NCBI GenBank assembly: GCA_014376805.1
Contig: JACMQU010000084.1
Location: forward strand, 1-36,721
Length of the DNA: 36,721 nucleotides
DNA from: Bacteroidia bacterium
Lineage (GTDB): Bacteria > Bacteroidota > Bacteroidia > UKL13-3
Direction: 5' to 3'
The notes beneath the pieces are model-generated. The model was given only the letters and a program-made list of their open reading frames with translations, made no database searches and was not told the DNA's origin. Shown here piece by piece: positions 7,325 through 17,064 of this stretch. The position numbers and the translations under genes are program-made. Position 1 is the first letter of the stretch; every line of letters starts with the position of its first letter.

Positions 7325-8164
7325 ATGCTGTCTATTCTGGTACCAACAGATTACTCTCCTGAAGCTAAAAATGCATTGCATTATGCTTATCAGTTTGCAT
7401 TGTACACCAATAGTAATCTGGTACTTTACCATGCTATGCCTGCAATAGTACCTGTTACAGAAATGCCTTTCGAAAGTTATTATCTGGATGAGGATGAAGA
7501 GCAGCAAATGTTATTAGATACTTATACTAATTTTATTTCCGGTTTGGGTCTTAATCCGGTTAAAGTTCAGGTTAAGGCATTGGTAGATATGCAAACACAA
7601 ATCACAACAGGTATTAAGGAAGCATTTGAAAAATCTAATTGTGACCTGGTTATCATGGGAACTCACGGAGCAAGTGGGTTCAGAAAAGTTTTTTTAGGAA
7701 GTACTACCGCTAAACTAATCAGTAACGCAATATTTCCGGTTATTGCTATACCGGGTACCTATAAATTTGCACCTGTCTATCATTTAATTTATGCTTCAGA
7801 CCTCCAGGAATTAAATGATGAACTGGCTGTATTGATTCCTTTTGCAGAAGTATTCCATGCCGTATTGGAAGTTATCTATTTTGATTACGCGGGCCCTGAA
7901 AGTGAAAAGCTGATGATGGATGCGGAAACTTATATTCTTTCACTCTCTTATAAAAACATTACCCTCAGCATTAAAAAAGGGAATCTGCAATTAAACCTGG
8001 CAGAAAATTTAAGAAAGCACATCAATTATAATAATACGCAACTTTTAATTATGTACCGCGGTTCTCATACCTGGGTAGATAATTTATTCATGGGTAGCAA
8101 TTCACAGAAGATGGTTTTGGAATCAGGGTTGCCGGTTTTAATATTACAAAAGATAATCGATTAA
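7325..8164 (+). CDS. Universal stress protein, two Usp domains
   Basis: A 279-residue cytoplasmic protein made of two fused UspA-like domains. The first (about 1-140) has the start SILVPTDYSPEAKNAL and the nucleotide-binding loop MGTHGASGFRKVFLGST with the usual nine residues between the second and third Gly. The second (about 145-279) is degenerate and lacks a clear G..G loop, ending in MGSNSQKMVL...PVLIL. Such tandem proteins bind ATP in one domain and respond to stress or starvation. The start at 7325 is set by the promoter that occupies the upstream part of the frame. A related tandem Usp lies at 31176-32051. Confidence 0.88.
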   Translation: MLSILVPTDYSPEAKNALHYAYQFALYTNSNLVLYHAMPAIVPVTEMPFESYYLDEDEEQQMLLDTYTNFISGLGLNPVKVQVKALVDMQTQITTGIKEAFEKSNCDLVIMGTHGASGFRKVFLGSTTAKLISNAIFPVIAIPGTYKFAPVYHLIYASDLQELNDELAVLIPFAEVFHAVLEVIYFDYAGPESEKLMMDAETYILSLSYKNITLSIKKGNLQLNLAENLRKHINYNNTQLLIMYRGSHTWVDNLFMGSNSQKMVLESGLPVLILQKIID

Positions 8165-8255
8165 CGCTTATCAGGAAATTGTATCCCGGGTAATTGCAAT
8201 TTAAGTAGGATAGATTTCAATTTTAATTTAGCGCAATTCTTTTAAAAAACTTAAC

Positions 8256-9596
8256 TTACTTCTTCCTTGCTCTGTTCTTTTCAACTGCACGGTTTCGTGG
8301 TTTTGTTTTATGTGGTTTTCTTTTGCGCGGCCCTCCCAGGTGTTGTTTTTTGTTTTTAACTTTTTTATCATGTACCAAAGCTTTAGCGGTTTTAACTTTA
8401 CGGTTTTTATCATGATTTTTTATTAAAACGGCTGGTAATTCTTCCTCAACAAAAATTAGTGATATTTCTATTTCCTCAGGCAATGGAATTATATCTATGC
8501 CTCTCTTCATTAACACTTCAATAGCGGTTAAAAGTAATTGCTCCGGATCATTGCTAAAAGTAATTGCAGTACCATTTTTTCCCGCTCTGCCTGTACGCCC
8601 TATGCGGTGCAGATAATCTCCCGGTGTGGTGGGGGTATCGAAGTTTATTACATGCGTTACATCAGCAATATCCAAGCCTCTGGCTGCAATGTCTGTGGCT
8701 ATTAAAATACGGTGATTGCCTTCCTGAAACCGGGCCAGTGTGGCAAACCTGTTGCTCTGTGTTTTGCCTGAATGAATTAAGGCTACACCGTCGTTAAAAT
8801 TTGTATGTATCTGCTCATATAAACGTTCCGCTAATTTTTTAGTAGATACAAAAACCATTACCTTGCTTAAACTCTTATCACTTTCCAGTAAATGGTTAAG
8901 CAGGTTTACTTTTGTATGATAATTTGGAACCTGATAGCCACTCTGAAGAATTTTATCTAAGGGAGTACCATGCGCAGCTATCTCTACTTTTTGAGGGTTT
9001 ATAAAAAAAGTGGAAATGAGCATTTCAACTTCTGCTGTTATGGTGGCAGAAAATAAAATGTTCTGTCTCTTAGCAGGCATCAGGTCAAGGATAGTAGTGA
9101 GCTGTGAACGGAAGCCATGGCCTAGCATTTCATCTACTTCATCAATTACTAAGTGCTGAACCGATTTTAAACTTAAAGCACCGGTTGCGGCAAGGTCAAT
9201 TAAACGGCCCGGCGTTGCTACTAAAAGATCAAGCCCGTTAAATACTGCTTGTTTTTGTGGGTTAATATTGGCTCCGCCATAAATACCTGTATAACGAAAA
9301 TTAATATATTTACTAAGCTTTTCTATTTCCTGGCAAACCTGCGTTACAAGTTCCCGTGTAGGAACCAAAATTAAGGCACGGGGATTTTTTATTTTTGAAT
9401 AGGAATACTGTCTTAAGATAGGTAATAAATAGGCAAATGTTTTTCCTGTTCCTGTTTGTGCAATTCCAATTACATCCCTTCCCGACATAATTACGGGAAA
9501 TGATTTTTCTTGTATAGGTGTTGGATGTATGTATTCCAAATCCTCCAAAGCATTGAGTAATGCAATGCTCAGGTTTAACTCTTCAAAATTTAGCAT
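8256..9596 (-). CDS. DEAD-box family ATP-dependent RNA helicase
   Basis: A 446-residue RNA helicase of the RhlE/DeaD type, unwinding RNA duplexes in ribosome assembly or mRNA turnover. Motifs in order: Q motif PTPIQ (25-29), motif I AQTGTGKT (46-53), Ia PTREL (79-83), TPGR (128-131), motif II DEVD (152-155), SAT (183-185), ATDIAARGLDI and HRIGRTGR near 300-340. Motif II reads DEVD, not DEAD, which still keeps the catalytic Asp-Glu. The last 60 or so residues are a Lys/Arg-rich disordered tail for RNA binding. The ATG at 9596 is chosen because the family begins near FEELNLS; an extension of nine codons is open. Confidence 0.92.
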   Translation of the reverse strand: MLNFEELNLSIALLNALEDLEYIHPTPIQEKSFPVIMSGRDVIGIAQTGTGKTFAYLLPILRQYSYSKIKNPRALILVPTRELVTQVCQEIEKLSKYINFRYTGIYGGANINPQKQAVFNGLDLLVATPGRLIDLAATGALSLKSVQHLVIDEVDEMLGHGFRSQLTTILDLMPAKRQNILFSATITAEVEMLISTFFINPQKVEIAAHGTPLDKILQSGYQVPNYHTKVNLLNHLLESDKSLSKVMVFVSTKKLAERLYEQIHTNFNDGVALIHSGKTQSNRFATLARFQEGNHRILIATDIAARGLDIADVTHVINFDTPTTPGDYLHRIGRTGRAGKNGTAITFSNDPEQLLLTAIEVLMKRGIDIIPLPEEIEISLIFVEEELPAVLIKNHDKNRKVKTAKALVHDKKVKNKKQHLGGPRKRKPHKTKPRNRAVEKNRARKK

Positions 9597-9688
9597 GTAA
9601 ATAATTTGGTGCAAGATAAGCAAAATTGCCTTCCTTCACTACTTGTTTGGTATGATGGCAAGTTTGGCAGATATCAATTACCAGGGAG

Positions 9689-9720
9689 TTGCCGGTGCAA
9701 AAAAAATTAGCTTACTTTTG
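9689..9720 (+). promoter_or_regulatory. -33/-7 promoter of mutS2
   Basis: TTG at 9689-9691, 21 bases, then TACTTTTG at 9713-9720, a perfect TAnnTTTG. Transcription would start near 9725, about 20 bases before the GTG start. Confidence 0.6.
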
Positions 9721-9743
9721 TAGAATAAATAATATAAAATAAA

Positions 9744-12149
9744 GTGCCATTTCCTAAGAATATAGAACATAAGCTGGGTTTCGACCAGGTTAAAGAATTA
9801 CTTTCTGCCCGCTGCCTTTCACCTATGGGGCAGCAATATATTGATAGAATCCGATTCATGAATAGATTTGAGCTGGTTGAAAAAATGTTGCAGCAAAGTA
9901 AGGAATTTAAGACCCTGCTGTTAGAAGAAACACCTTTTCCTAATGAAAATTATTGTGATATAGGGCCTTGGTTAAATAAAGCCAAAATTCAAGAATTGTG
10001 GCTATTGGAACAAGAGTTACATCAAATCAGACTTGCCATGCAAACCTTTTTGCACATTGTACGTTTTTTGCGTGACAGAAATGGTAAGTATCCCCAACTG
10101 GAATCTTTACTGGAAGGATTAATTTATAATGACCTGATCATTCGCAGGGTTGATAGAATTCTGGATCAGCAGGGTTTTTTAAAGCCAAATGCCTCACCTG
10201 AACTGGCAAAAATCAGCGGTAAGATTAATGAAAAAGAAACAGAGATCCGCAAGCGTATACAACGCATTTTTGATAAAAGTATGGATCTGGGTTACCTGGC
10301 TGATAATATCGGTGTATCCATAAGGGATGGCAGGCTGGTATTGCCTGTTTTGGCTGAACACAAACGTCATATCAATGGCTTTGTACATGATGAATCTAAT
10401 ACGGGTCAAACCGTTTTTATAGAACCTGCTGAGTGTTTTGATATGAACAATGTATTGCGGGAATTACAAATAGCTTACCGCCGCGAAAGGGAGCGGATTC
10501 TGCTGGAAATTACGGATCAAATACGGCCGGAAATTCCTGAAATTGAGCGGAACCTGCAACGGCTTGGTTTGTTCGATTTTATAAGAGCTAAGGCTCTTGT
10601 TGCAATTGATATGAATGCGGATCTGCCCATTCTATCAAAACATCCCGGATTGGTAATGTATAATGCTTATCACCCTTTGCTTCGTTTAAGTCATGATAAG
10701 GCAAAACAAACAACTATTCCCTTAAGTATAGAGTTGAATAAAGAAAAACATATTGTAGTTATATCAGGGCCTAATGCGGGCGGTAAATCTGTATGTTTAA
10801 AAACTGTTGGATTATTACAATATATGTTGCAATGCGGTTTCCTAATCTCTTGCGATAGCCATAGTGAAATAGGTATGTACAAGGAAATTATGGTTGATAT
10901 AGGGGATGAACAAAGTATTGAAAATGACCTGAGTACTTATAGTTCACACTTGTTAAGCATGAAAAGTTTTTGTGATTTCGCCGATGGGAAAACCTTGTTT
11001 TTAATCGATGAGTTTGGAACCGGAACAGACCCTCAGTTTGGTGGTCCGTTAGCGGAAGCAATCCTTCAACACCTAACGCAAAAGCATGCACACGGAATTG
11101 TAACCACACACTTTAGTAATTTAAAGAATTTTGCAGCAATCACCAAAGGTTTAATCAATGCCAGCATGTTGTTTGATCACGAAAAAATGCAACCTTTATA
11201 TGTATTGCAGCTAGGTAAACCGGGAAGCAGTTATGCATTTGAGCTTGCTGGAAAATCTGGTCTGAGCCAACATATCATTAACTATGCGAAAAATAAGGTT
11301 GGCGATAAGCAACGTAAAGTTGATGATTTGCTGGTGGAATTAGAAAAAGAGAAAAAACAGGTATATGACTTACAGATACGGTTTTCAGAAAAAGAAACAA
11401 AAACGCAGAAATTACTGGAACAGTATGAAAAATTAAATGAAGAACTTATAAACGGTAAGCGGGCAATAATAAAACAAGCCAAATTAGAGGCATTATCCAT
11501 CGTTAGTGAAGCTAATAGTAAAGTGGAAGCCACTATCAGGGAGATTAAAGAAAAACAGGCCGACAGTGAAGTGCAACGTAAAGCACGCACAGAAATTAAA
11601 ACTCAGATTAGCGAACTAAAAACTTTTGTTGAAGTTTCTGAAATTGAAGAAATACCTTTTAGGAAACCTGCAAAAGAAGAAGTTTTTAATGGCCGGCTTG
11701 AAGTGGGTGCTTTTGTTATGGTTGGTGGCCAAACGGCCATAGGCCAGGTGTTGAAATTGCACAAAAACAAAGCTGTGGTTGCATTTGGTGATCTGCGTAC
11801 AACAGTATCTGTAGAAAAACTGGAAGTTGTTAAACCTCCTGCTAAAGCTAAACCAGCATATAATACACCTAAAGGAATTGACATCAATGAAAAAATGCAG
11901 CATTTTAAAACTGAACTGAATATAATTGGCACACGGGGTGATGATGCCATGAAGCAGTTGAAAGAATATTTGGATGATGCATTTTTATTAGGGACCAAAC
12001 AAGTACGCATTGTACATGGTAAGGGTTATGGGATATTGAGAAAACTGGTACGGGAATATTTAAAAACCAGCAATCTTATTGCAAGTTATTCTGATGAACA
12101 CATTGAATTAGGTGGTGATGGTGTTACCATGGTGTATTTTAAGTTGTAA
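9744..12149 (+). CDS. mutS2: MutS2 family ATPase with C-terminal Smr domain
   Basis: An 801-residue MutS2 protein, a DNA-junction-binding ATPase linked to suppression of recombination and, in some bacteria, to rescue of collided ribosomes. Layout: helical core (about 1-310), Walker A GPNAGGKS (342-349), Walker B LFLIDE (418-423), a long coiled coil (about 510-640), a small beta domain (about 655-705) and a Smr domain (725-801). In the Smr domain the usual LDxRG signature reads LNIIG (725-729), while HGKGYG (758-763) is intact. The gene starts with GTG at 9744, 23 bases after a perfect -7 box. Length is normal for the family. Confidence 0.93.
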   Translation: MPFPKNIEHKLGFDQVKELLSARCLSPMGQQYIDRIRFMNRFELVEKMLQQSKEFKTLLLEETPFPNENYCDIGPWLNKAKIQELWLLEQELHQIRLAMQTFLHIVRFLRDRNGKYPQLESLLEGLIYNDLIIRRVDRILDQQGFLKPNASPELAKISGKINEKETEIRKRIQRIFDKSMDLGYLADNIGVSIRDGRLVLPVLAEHKRHINGFVHDESNTGQTVFIEPAECFDMNNVLRELQIAYRRERERILLEITDQIRPEIPEIERNLQRLGLFDFIRAKALVAIDMNADLPILSKHPGLVMYNAYHPLLRLSHDKAKQTTIPLSIELNKEKHIVVISGPNAGGKSVCLKTVGLLQYMLQCGFLISCDSHSEIGMYKEIMVDIGDEQSIENDLSTYSSHLLSMKSFCDFADGKTLFLIDEFGTGTDPQFGGPLAEAILQHLTQKHAHGIVTTHFSNLKNFAAITKGLINASMLFDHEKMQPLYVLQLGKPGSSYAFELAGKSGLSQHIINYAKNKVGDKQRKVDDLLVELEKEKKQVYDLQIRFSEKETKTQKLLEQYEKLNEELINGKRAIIKQAKLEALSIVSEANSKVEATIREIKEKQADSEVQRKARTEIKTQISELKTFVEVSEIEEIPFRKPAKEEVFNGRLEVGAFVMVGGQTAIGQVLKLHKNKAVVAFGDLRTTVSVEKLEVVKPPAKAKPAYNTPKGIDINEKMQHFKTELNIIGTRGDDAMKQLKEYLDDAFLLGTKQVRIVHGKGYGILRKLVREYLKTSNLIASYSDEHIELGGDGVTMVYFKL

Positions 12150-12376
12150 TGCTTAAAAATATTCTGCTTTGTATTAAAGCTACAATTAGAAATAAAAAAT
12201 AATTACCGGTGTTTAATTACCTGTAAATAAAGTACTGATCCCTGTTCCTTTACCTGTTGTAATACTGCTCTTATAATTTTAAAAGCGAATTACTTTCGGG
12301 TCAGAAATTACCATTAAAAAAACTTGGGTTTTATTTTAAAATACTGAAACAGTTAAAAGCCGCACGCAATAAACTA

Positions 12377-12868
12377 TTATTCCAATAATTCTTCAATTTC
12401 TTTTCTGATTCTATGGTTCATCGGGCTGGTGGTGGGAAGAAAATAATCTTCTACCATTCCATGTGCATTAATCAAATATTTGTGAAAATTCCATTTAGGA
12501 GCAATATCTATTTTGCCATTGCATGCTTTGTTACTTAAAAAATAATAAAGCGGGTTTGCATCTCTGCCTTTCACTTTTATTTTATCAAATATTGGAAAGG
12601 TAGTTTTGTATTTAACAGTGCAGAAAAGCTGTATATTATTTCCCATTAATGGCTCTTGTTCGCCAAAATCATTACTCGGAAAAGCTAATATGATAAAGGA
12701 TCTGTTTTTATACGTTTGGTAAAGTTCTTCAAGTTCTTTGAATTGGTTATTAAACCCGCATTCGCTTGCCGTATTTACAATTAGGATAACTTTACCTTCA
12801 TAATCTTTTAAAGATACTTCATTACCTGAAAGGTCCCTTACCCGGTAATCATAAATTGTATTGTTCAT
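12377..12868 (-). CDS. Glutathione peroxidase family, probably thioredoxin-dependent
   Basis: A 163-residue thiol peroxidase of the GPx fold that reduces hydroperoxides. The tetrad is present: Cys37 (NTASECGF), Gln71 (GEQEP), Trp126 and Asn127 (PKWNF). The FPCNQF motif reads FPSNDF, so that Cys is lost, but Cys83 in LFCTVKYKTTFPIF lies where plant and insect GPx carry the resolving Cys. An atypical two-Cys, thioredoxin-linked mechanism is therefore likely. The ATG at 12868 gives the usual length; the frame stays open 21 codons further (to a TTG at 12931) with a hydrophobic stretch that could pass as a signal anchor, so an exported form cannot be excluded. Confidence 0.88.
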   Translation of the reverse strand: MNNTIYDYRVRDLSGNEVSLKDYEGKVILIVNTASECGFNNQFKELEELYQTYKNRSFIILAFPSNDFGEQEPLMGNNIQLFCTVKYKTTFPIFDKIKVKGRDANPLYYFLSNKACNGKIDIAPKWNFHKYLINAHGMVEDYFLPTTSPMNHRIRKEIEELLE

Positions 12869-12948
12869 GGATGTGGAATATACTTTTAAAAAAAAAGCGT
12901 GTGTTATAAGACCGAATATTACAGTCAACAAATGACCTGTAAGATGGT

Positions 12949-12978
12949 TTTGCTTTTTAAATAATTAGTGTAACTTCG
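12949..12978 (+). promoter_or_regulatory. Promoter of the T9SS-exported protein gene
   Basis: TTTG at 12949-12952, 18 bases, then TAACTTCG at 12971-12978, one base from TAnnTTTG. It lies 23 bases before the ATG at 13002. Confidence 0.45.
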
Positions 12979-13001
12979 ATTTTATACTTTTAATTAAACT
13001 T

Positions 13002-15014
13002 ATGAAAAAAATTTACTTAACCATCCTAATGGCTTCAATCATTTTGCAAAATTTGTCAGGACAGAGTTTTACTGATAATTTTGACACATATACCGCGGGT
13101 GCATACTTAGGAACAAGCAGCAGTATCTGGAAAACCTGGGGCAATCATCCCGGCGGTGCAGATGATATTAAGATTTCAGATGCAAAAGCTAAAAGTGGCA
13201 GTAATTCATTGTATTTTACTTCAACAATTTCCGCCGGAGGACCGGTTGATGTGGTACTTCCATTTGGAAGTAATTATAGTACCGGAACATTTAATATAAG
13301 TATGTGGATGTTTGTTGATAATTTTAAAAAAGGCTATTTTAATTTACAGGAACAAACTTTATTGGGTAAAGGTTGGAGCATTGATGTTAACTTTGATTCG
13401 ATTGGTAAATTTAAACTTGTTAATACAACGTCAGGTACACTTTTAACCGGTTCTTACACCCAAAATGCCTGGATGAAAGTAGAATTTAACATAGATTTAA
13501 GCACCAATACCTGGGATTTTAAAATTGATGGTGTTTCAAAAGGTGTTTTTCAAAATTCATACCGTCAGGTTGCCGCAATGGATTTTTATCCAACAAAAGG
13601 TAGTTCATATTATGTAGATGATGTAAGTTATACCTATACCCCTTATATATTGCCGGTATTAAATGCAGCTTTAACTTTTATTGATAAAGTAACCGGTAAA
13701 CTAGCCACTCAGGTAATCACTCCATCTGTAGAAATCAGAAATCTGGGAACTACAGCTATAACCTCGGCCACAGTAGAATTAACTTATAACGGTTCAACAC
13801 AAACCAAAACTTTAACAGGTATTAATATTGGTTCATTAAGCACCTATACTATAGTTATGAATAACCCTGTAACCCTTATTGGTGGCAGCAATAATATTTT
13901 AGCAAATGTAACCACTGTTAACGGTGGTGCAGATAATAACCTTGCAGACAATTTGAAAACGCTCACACTAAATACTGTAAGTCCGGCACCGGGCAAAATG
14001 GTGGTAGCGGAAGAGTCTACAGGTACCTGGTGCCCCTGGTGCCCGAGAGGAACTGTATGGTTAAAAAACATGGATGATAAATACAATGGATTAATAATGG
14101 GTATAGCAGTACATAACGCAGATCCGATGACAAATCAAAACTATGATAAAGGTCTGGGATCAATAAGTAGTGGATATCCAAGTGTTGTAGTAGATAGAGG
14201 CCCTGATATTGATCCACAGGCAATAGAGGCAGATTTTCTGGAAAGAATTTTAGTTCCTGCAGCGGGAAATATTCGTAACGGTGCTGTTTATAATGCAGGC
14301 ACAAAAGAATTAAAAGTTAGTTTAACTACTAAATTTAATGCAACTGTAACTGGTGCTTATAAAATTGCTTTTGTATTGTTAGAGGATAGTGTATCCGGTT
14401 CTGCTCAAAACTTTGCTCAGGCAAATAATTATGCAGGAGGGGGACAGGGCGTAATGGGCGGTTTTGAGTTATTACCAAACCCTGTTCCGGCATCTCAAAT
14501 AGTTTACAATCATGTTGGAAGAATTATTTATCCAAACTTTAATGGTTTACCAAATTCTTTTCCCTTAGCAATAAACGCAGGCGATTCATTTACACATAAT
14601 TTTAGTGTAATCCTCGATCAGGGTTATAAAATGAATAATTTGCATGTTGGCGGTTTATTAATTAACCCGGCCGGAAGAATAGATAATGGTTCAAAATCTT
14701 CTATTGTGGAAGCCACTCTGAATGGTTTTGTGTCTGGCACCCTGGTAACAGGTTTGCAGCAGGAAGTACACAACACGCAGTTTTATGTTTATCCTAATCC
14801 ATCATCGGCTTCCTTTAATATACAAATACCGGAAACAATTAAGGGAGCCGTGAGTATTCAAATTTTTGATATGCAGGGGAAGTTAATCCATACTGAACCT
14901 ATTAGTGGAACAAATACACTATTTGTTAATGCTATTACGTTTACGCCAGGTTTTTATACGGGTGTAATTCATCACCATAATGGAAGCACACAATTTAAAC
15001 TCATCAAAGAATAA
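13002..15014 (+). CDS. T9SS-exported protein with CPWC thioredoxin-like motif (Omp28-like)
   Basis: A 670-residue secreted protein. A signal peptide (about 1-20, ending SGQS) is followed by a beta-rich domain (about 22-215) resembling a concanavalin-type jelly roll, a CARDB-like beta domain (about 218-330), and a domain opening with ESTGTWCPWCPRGTVWL, where Cys344-Pro-Trp-Cys347 is a thioredoxin-like active-site pair as in Omp28-related proteins. The last 75 or so residues (FYVYPNPSSASFNIQIP to the end) are a type IX secretion sorting domain, so it should be exported across the outer membrane and anchored or released at the surface. A strong terminator follows 20 bases after the stop. Substrate and partner are unknown. 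Confidence 0.87.
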   Translation: MKKIYLTILMASIILQNLSGQSFTDNFDTYTAGAYLGTSSSIWKTWGNHPGGADDIKISDAKAKSGSNSLYFTSTISAGGPVDVVLPFGSNYSTGTFNISMWMFVDNFKKGYFNLQEQTLLGKGWSIDVNFDSIGKFKLVNTTSGTLLTGSYTQNAWMKVEFNIDLSTNTWDFKIDGVSKGVFQNSYRQVAAMDFYPTKGSSYYVDDVSYTYTPYILPVLNAALTFIDKVTGKLATQVITPSVEIRNLGTTAITSATVELTYNGSTQTKTLTGINIGSLSTYTIVMNNPVTLIGGSNNILANVTTVNGGADNNLADNLKTLTLNTVSPAPGKMVVAEESTGTWCPWCPRGTVWLKNMDDKYNGLIMGIAVHNADPMTNQNYDKGLGSISSGYPSVVVDRGPDIDPQAIEADFLERILVPAAGNIRNGAVYNAGTKELKVSLTTKFNATVTGAYKIAFVLLEDSVSGSAQNFAQANNYAGGGQGVMGGFELLPNPVPASQIVYNHVGRIIYPNFNGLPNSFPLAINAGDSFTHNFSVILDQGYKMNNLHVGGLLINPAGRIDNGSKSSIVEATLNGFVSGTLVTGLQQEVHNTQFYVYPNPSSASFNIQIPETIKGAVSIQIFDMQGKLIHTEPISGTNTLFVNAITFTPGFYTGVIHHHNGSTQFKLIKE

Positions 15015-15034
15015 ATATTTAATTACAATCCTTG

Positions 15035-15061
15035 AAAAGGCTTCCGTATGGAGGCCTTTTT
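15035..15061 (+). terminator. Intrinsic terminator after the T9SS protein gene
   Basis: AAAAGGCTTCC (15035-15045), loop GTAT, GGAGGCCTTTT (15050-15060), then T. The 11-bp stem has one U-G wobble on the plus strand and ends in a T-tract, so it terminates the upstream gene. Confidence 0.85.
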
Positions 15062-15068
15062 ACTTTAA

Positions 15069-15235
15069 ATACATATTGGTTTTTTTATTCAATAAGACAC
15101 TAACTTAACGCATGAAATATTTTATTTGCATAATTCTGAGCATGCTAAGATCATTAATATGATGCAGTTATATTTGTAAAGAAAAATTATAGAAAACAGT
15201 ATATAAAGTATGCGGAAATATAAATTGATAGAGGT
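15069..15235 (+). promoter_or_regulatory. Leader of the DUF885 gene with a -7 box at 15169-15176
   Basis: TATATTTG at 15169-15176 is a perfect TAnnTTTG, but no TTG stands at the usual distance upstream. If used, transcription starts near 15182 and the leader is about 55 bases. I see no riboswitch-like structure. Confidence 0.4.
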
Positions 15236-16960
15236 ATGAAAAAACTAGCAGGACTTTGTATAATTATTTTATGCCTTGGATTTAAAAACCAGCATTTAAA
15301 TAAAGATGTTTCATTTGCTCATTTTAAAAATCGGTTTATATTGGCCTACTGGAAACAAAACCCTATGATAGCCACAAGTGCAGGGTTTCATAATTATGAT
15401 TCGCTTTTGCCAGCTTACAGTGAAAATTTCCGGAAACAGTATAGAATTTTTTGTCATACTTATTTAGATAGTCTTCATAAGTTTGATTCCGAAAAATTGG
15501 ATGCTTCAGATCAACTTGATAAAACCATTATGTATAATGCGTTAACATCTCAATTGTTTTATCAGGATACATTTAAAGCCTGGCAATGGGATCCTTCGGT
15601 TTATAATATTGGTTCAGCACTGGCCGAAATATTACAGGCGCATAACCTGAAACCTACAGAAAAACATACCTGTCTGATGAAAAGAATATGGTTGATCCGC
15701 GAATATTACGAACAAGCAATGGATAATATTGTTAACCCAACACTAGAACATATAAAAATTGCAATAGAACAAAATGAAGGTACGATAGCTTATCTTAAAG
15801 GAGATTTCTATAGTGAAATGAGTAGGTTAGAGCAGGTAAGTTATACGGCGGGTTTCGACCTTAATTTATATATTGAAGTAAATGCAGTGGAAGCAATTCA
15901 AAATTACATACTGTTTTTAAAAGACGTGCAATCAAAACAAAAAAACAAAGGTAAAAATTTCAGAATAGGTAAAGCTTTGTATGATAGGAAATTTGAACTG
16001 GATATTCAATCAAATGAAAGTGCTAAAGAAATTTATCTGAAAGCTTTGAAAAGAAAAGATGAAATGCATACAAAAATGACTGCCATAACAACGCAACTAT
16101 GGCCAAAATATTTTAAAGAAGCGCAACCGAAAGATTCCTTAAAAGCCATACGGCAACTTATTCAGAAAATTTCACTCAAACATGTTTCACGCGATTTATT
16201 TTTACAGCGTATAACGGCACAAATTTCTCAGTTAAGCAATTTTGTTAAAGAAAAAAACCTTATTTATCTTGATCCGGATAAGCCATTAATGGTACGCAAA
16301 ACTCCGGCATACATGGATGGAGTTGCAGGTGCGAGTATTAGTGCACCCGGGCCATACGACAAAGAAGCTGAGACCTTTTATAATGTAAGTACACTAGAAA
16401 AAATGAGTTCGGGTGAAGCGGAGAGTTACTTGCGGGAATACAATTTTTATGCACTGCAAATTTTGAATATACATGAAGCGATACCCGGACATTATGTTCA
16501 ATTGATATATGCAAATCAATCTCCTTCACTTATTAAAACGTTATTTAGTAACGGAGCAATGGTGGAGGGCTGGGCCGTTTATAGTGAACGTATGATGCTG
16601 GAAAATGGATATGGGAACAATGAACCTGAGATGCAATTAATGTATTGTAAATGGCATTTACGTTCTGTTTGTAATACGATCCTTGATTATAGTGTTCATG
16701 TGCTTAACTGGGATCAGGAAAAAGCAAATTTACTACTTACCAAAGAAGCATTTCAACAACAGACAGAAGCTAACGGAAAATGGCGAAGAGTGAGTTTAAC
16801 ACAAGTACAGTTATGTAGTTATTTTTCTGGTTATACAGAAATATATGAACTTCGGGAACGTTTAAAACAAAAAGGTGATTTTGACCAAAAAGCCTTTCAT
16901 GAAAAGTTCTTAAGTTTTGGCAGTGCTCCTGTTAAAGAAATAGCAAAGATTATGGAGTAA
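15236..16960 (+). CDS. DUF885-family metalloprotease-like protein, exported
   Basis: A 574-residue protein of the DUF885 family, predicted zinc-dependent peptidases with a mostly helical fold. Seen: a short N-terminal signal sequence (MKKLAGLCIIILCLGF), the family motif HEAIPGHYVQ (His413, Glu414, His419 as presumed zinc ligands and catalytic base) and a downstream EGWAVYSE (Glu444 as likely third ligand). The first 350 residues are the helical part that encloses the site in related proteins. There is no classical lipobox, so periplasmic release is likely. It stands alone between two non-coding regions. Substrate is unknown; the family assignment is firm. Confidence 0.87.
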   Translation: MKKLAGLCIIILCLGFKNQHLNKDVSFAHFKNRFILAYWKQNPMIATSAGFHNYDSLLPAYSENFRKQYRIFCHTYLDSLHKFDSEKLDASDQLDKTIMYNALTSQLFYQDTFKAWQWDPSVYNIGSALAEILQAHNLKPTEKHTCLMKRIWLIREYYEQAMDNIVNPTLEHIKIAIEQNEGTIAYLKGDFYSEMSRLEQVSYTAGFDLNLYIEVNAVEAIQNYILFLKDVQSKQKNKGKNFRIGKALYDRKFELDIQSNESAKEIYLKALKRKDEMHTKMTAITTQLWPKYFKEAQPKDSLKAIRQLIQKISLKHVSRDLFLQRITAQISQLSNFVKEKNLIYLDPDKPLMVRKTPAYMDGVAGASISAPGPYDKEAETFYNVSTLEKMSSGEAESYLREYNFYALQILNIHEAIPGHYVQLIYANQSPSLIKTLFSNGAMVEGWAVYSERMMLENGYGNNEPEMQLMYCKWHLRSVCNTILDYSVHVLNWDQEKANLLLTKEAFQQQTEANGKWRRVSLTQVQLCSYFSGYTEIYELRERLKQKGDFDQKAFHEKFLSFGSAPVKEIAKIME

Positions 16961-17027
16961 AGCAGTTAAATTTATAAGAAATATTTTACCCTGAAAAAAC
17001 TAATAACCAGGGCTAGTGGATTATAAT

Positions 17028-17064
17028 AAAAAAAACGATCTCAAAATTTCTTATGAGACCGTTT
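17028..17064 (-). terminator. Intrinsic terminator of the candidate ncRNA
   Basis: Minus strand: AAACGGTCTCA (17064 to 17054), 10-base loop, TGAGATCGTTT (17043 to 17033) with one G-U wobble, then a run of T to 17028. On the plus strand no T-tract follows, so it does not serve the DUF885 gene well. Confidence 0.7.

Noticed and set aside
11603..12010. Open frame of 135 codons antisense to mutS2
   Set aside because: It lies wholly within a clear gene and has no recognisable domain; a shadow frame.
12150..12376. Terminator or small gene between mutS2 and the peroxidase gene
   Set aside because: Only a repeated AATTACC and AT-rich sequence are seen; no stable stem or frame.
17033..17064. Terminator for the DUF885 gene
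   Set aside because: On the plus strand no T-tract follows and the stem has a mismatch; both fit the minus strand.
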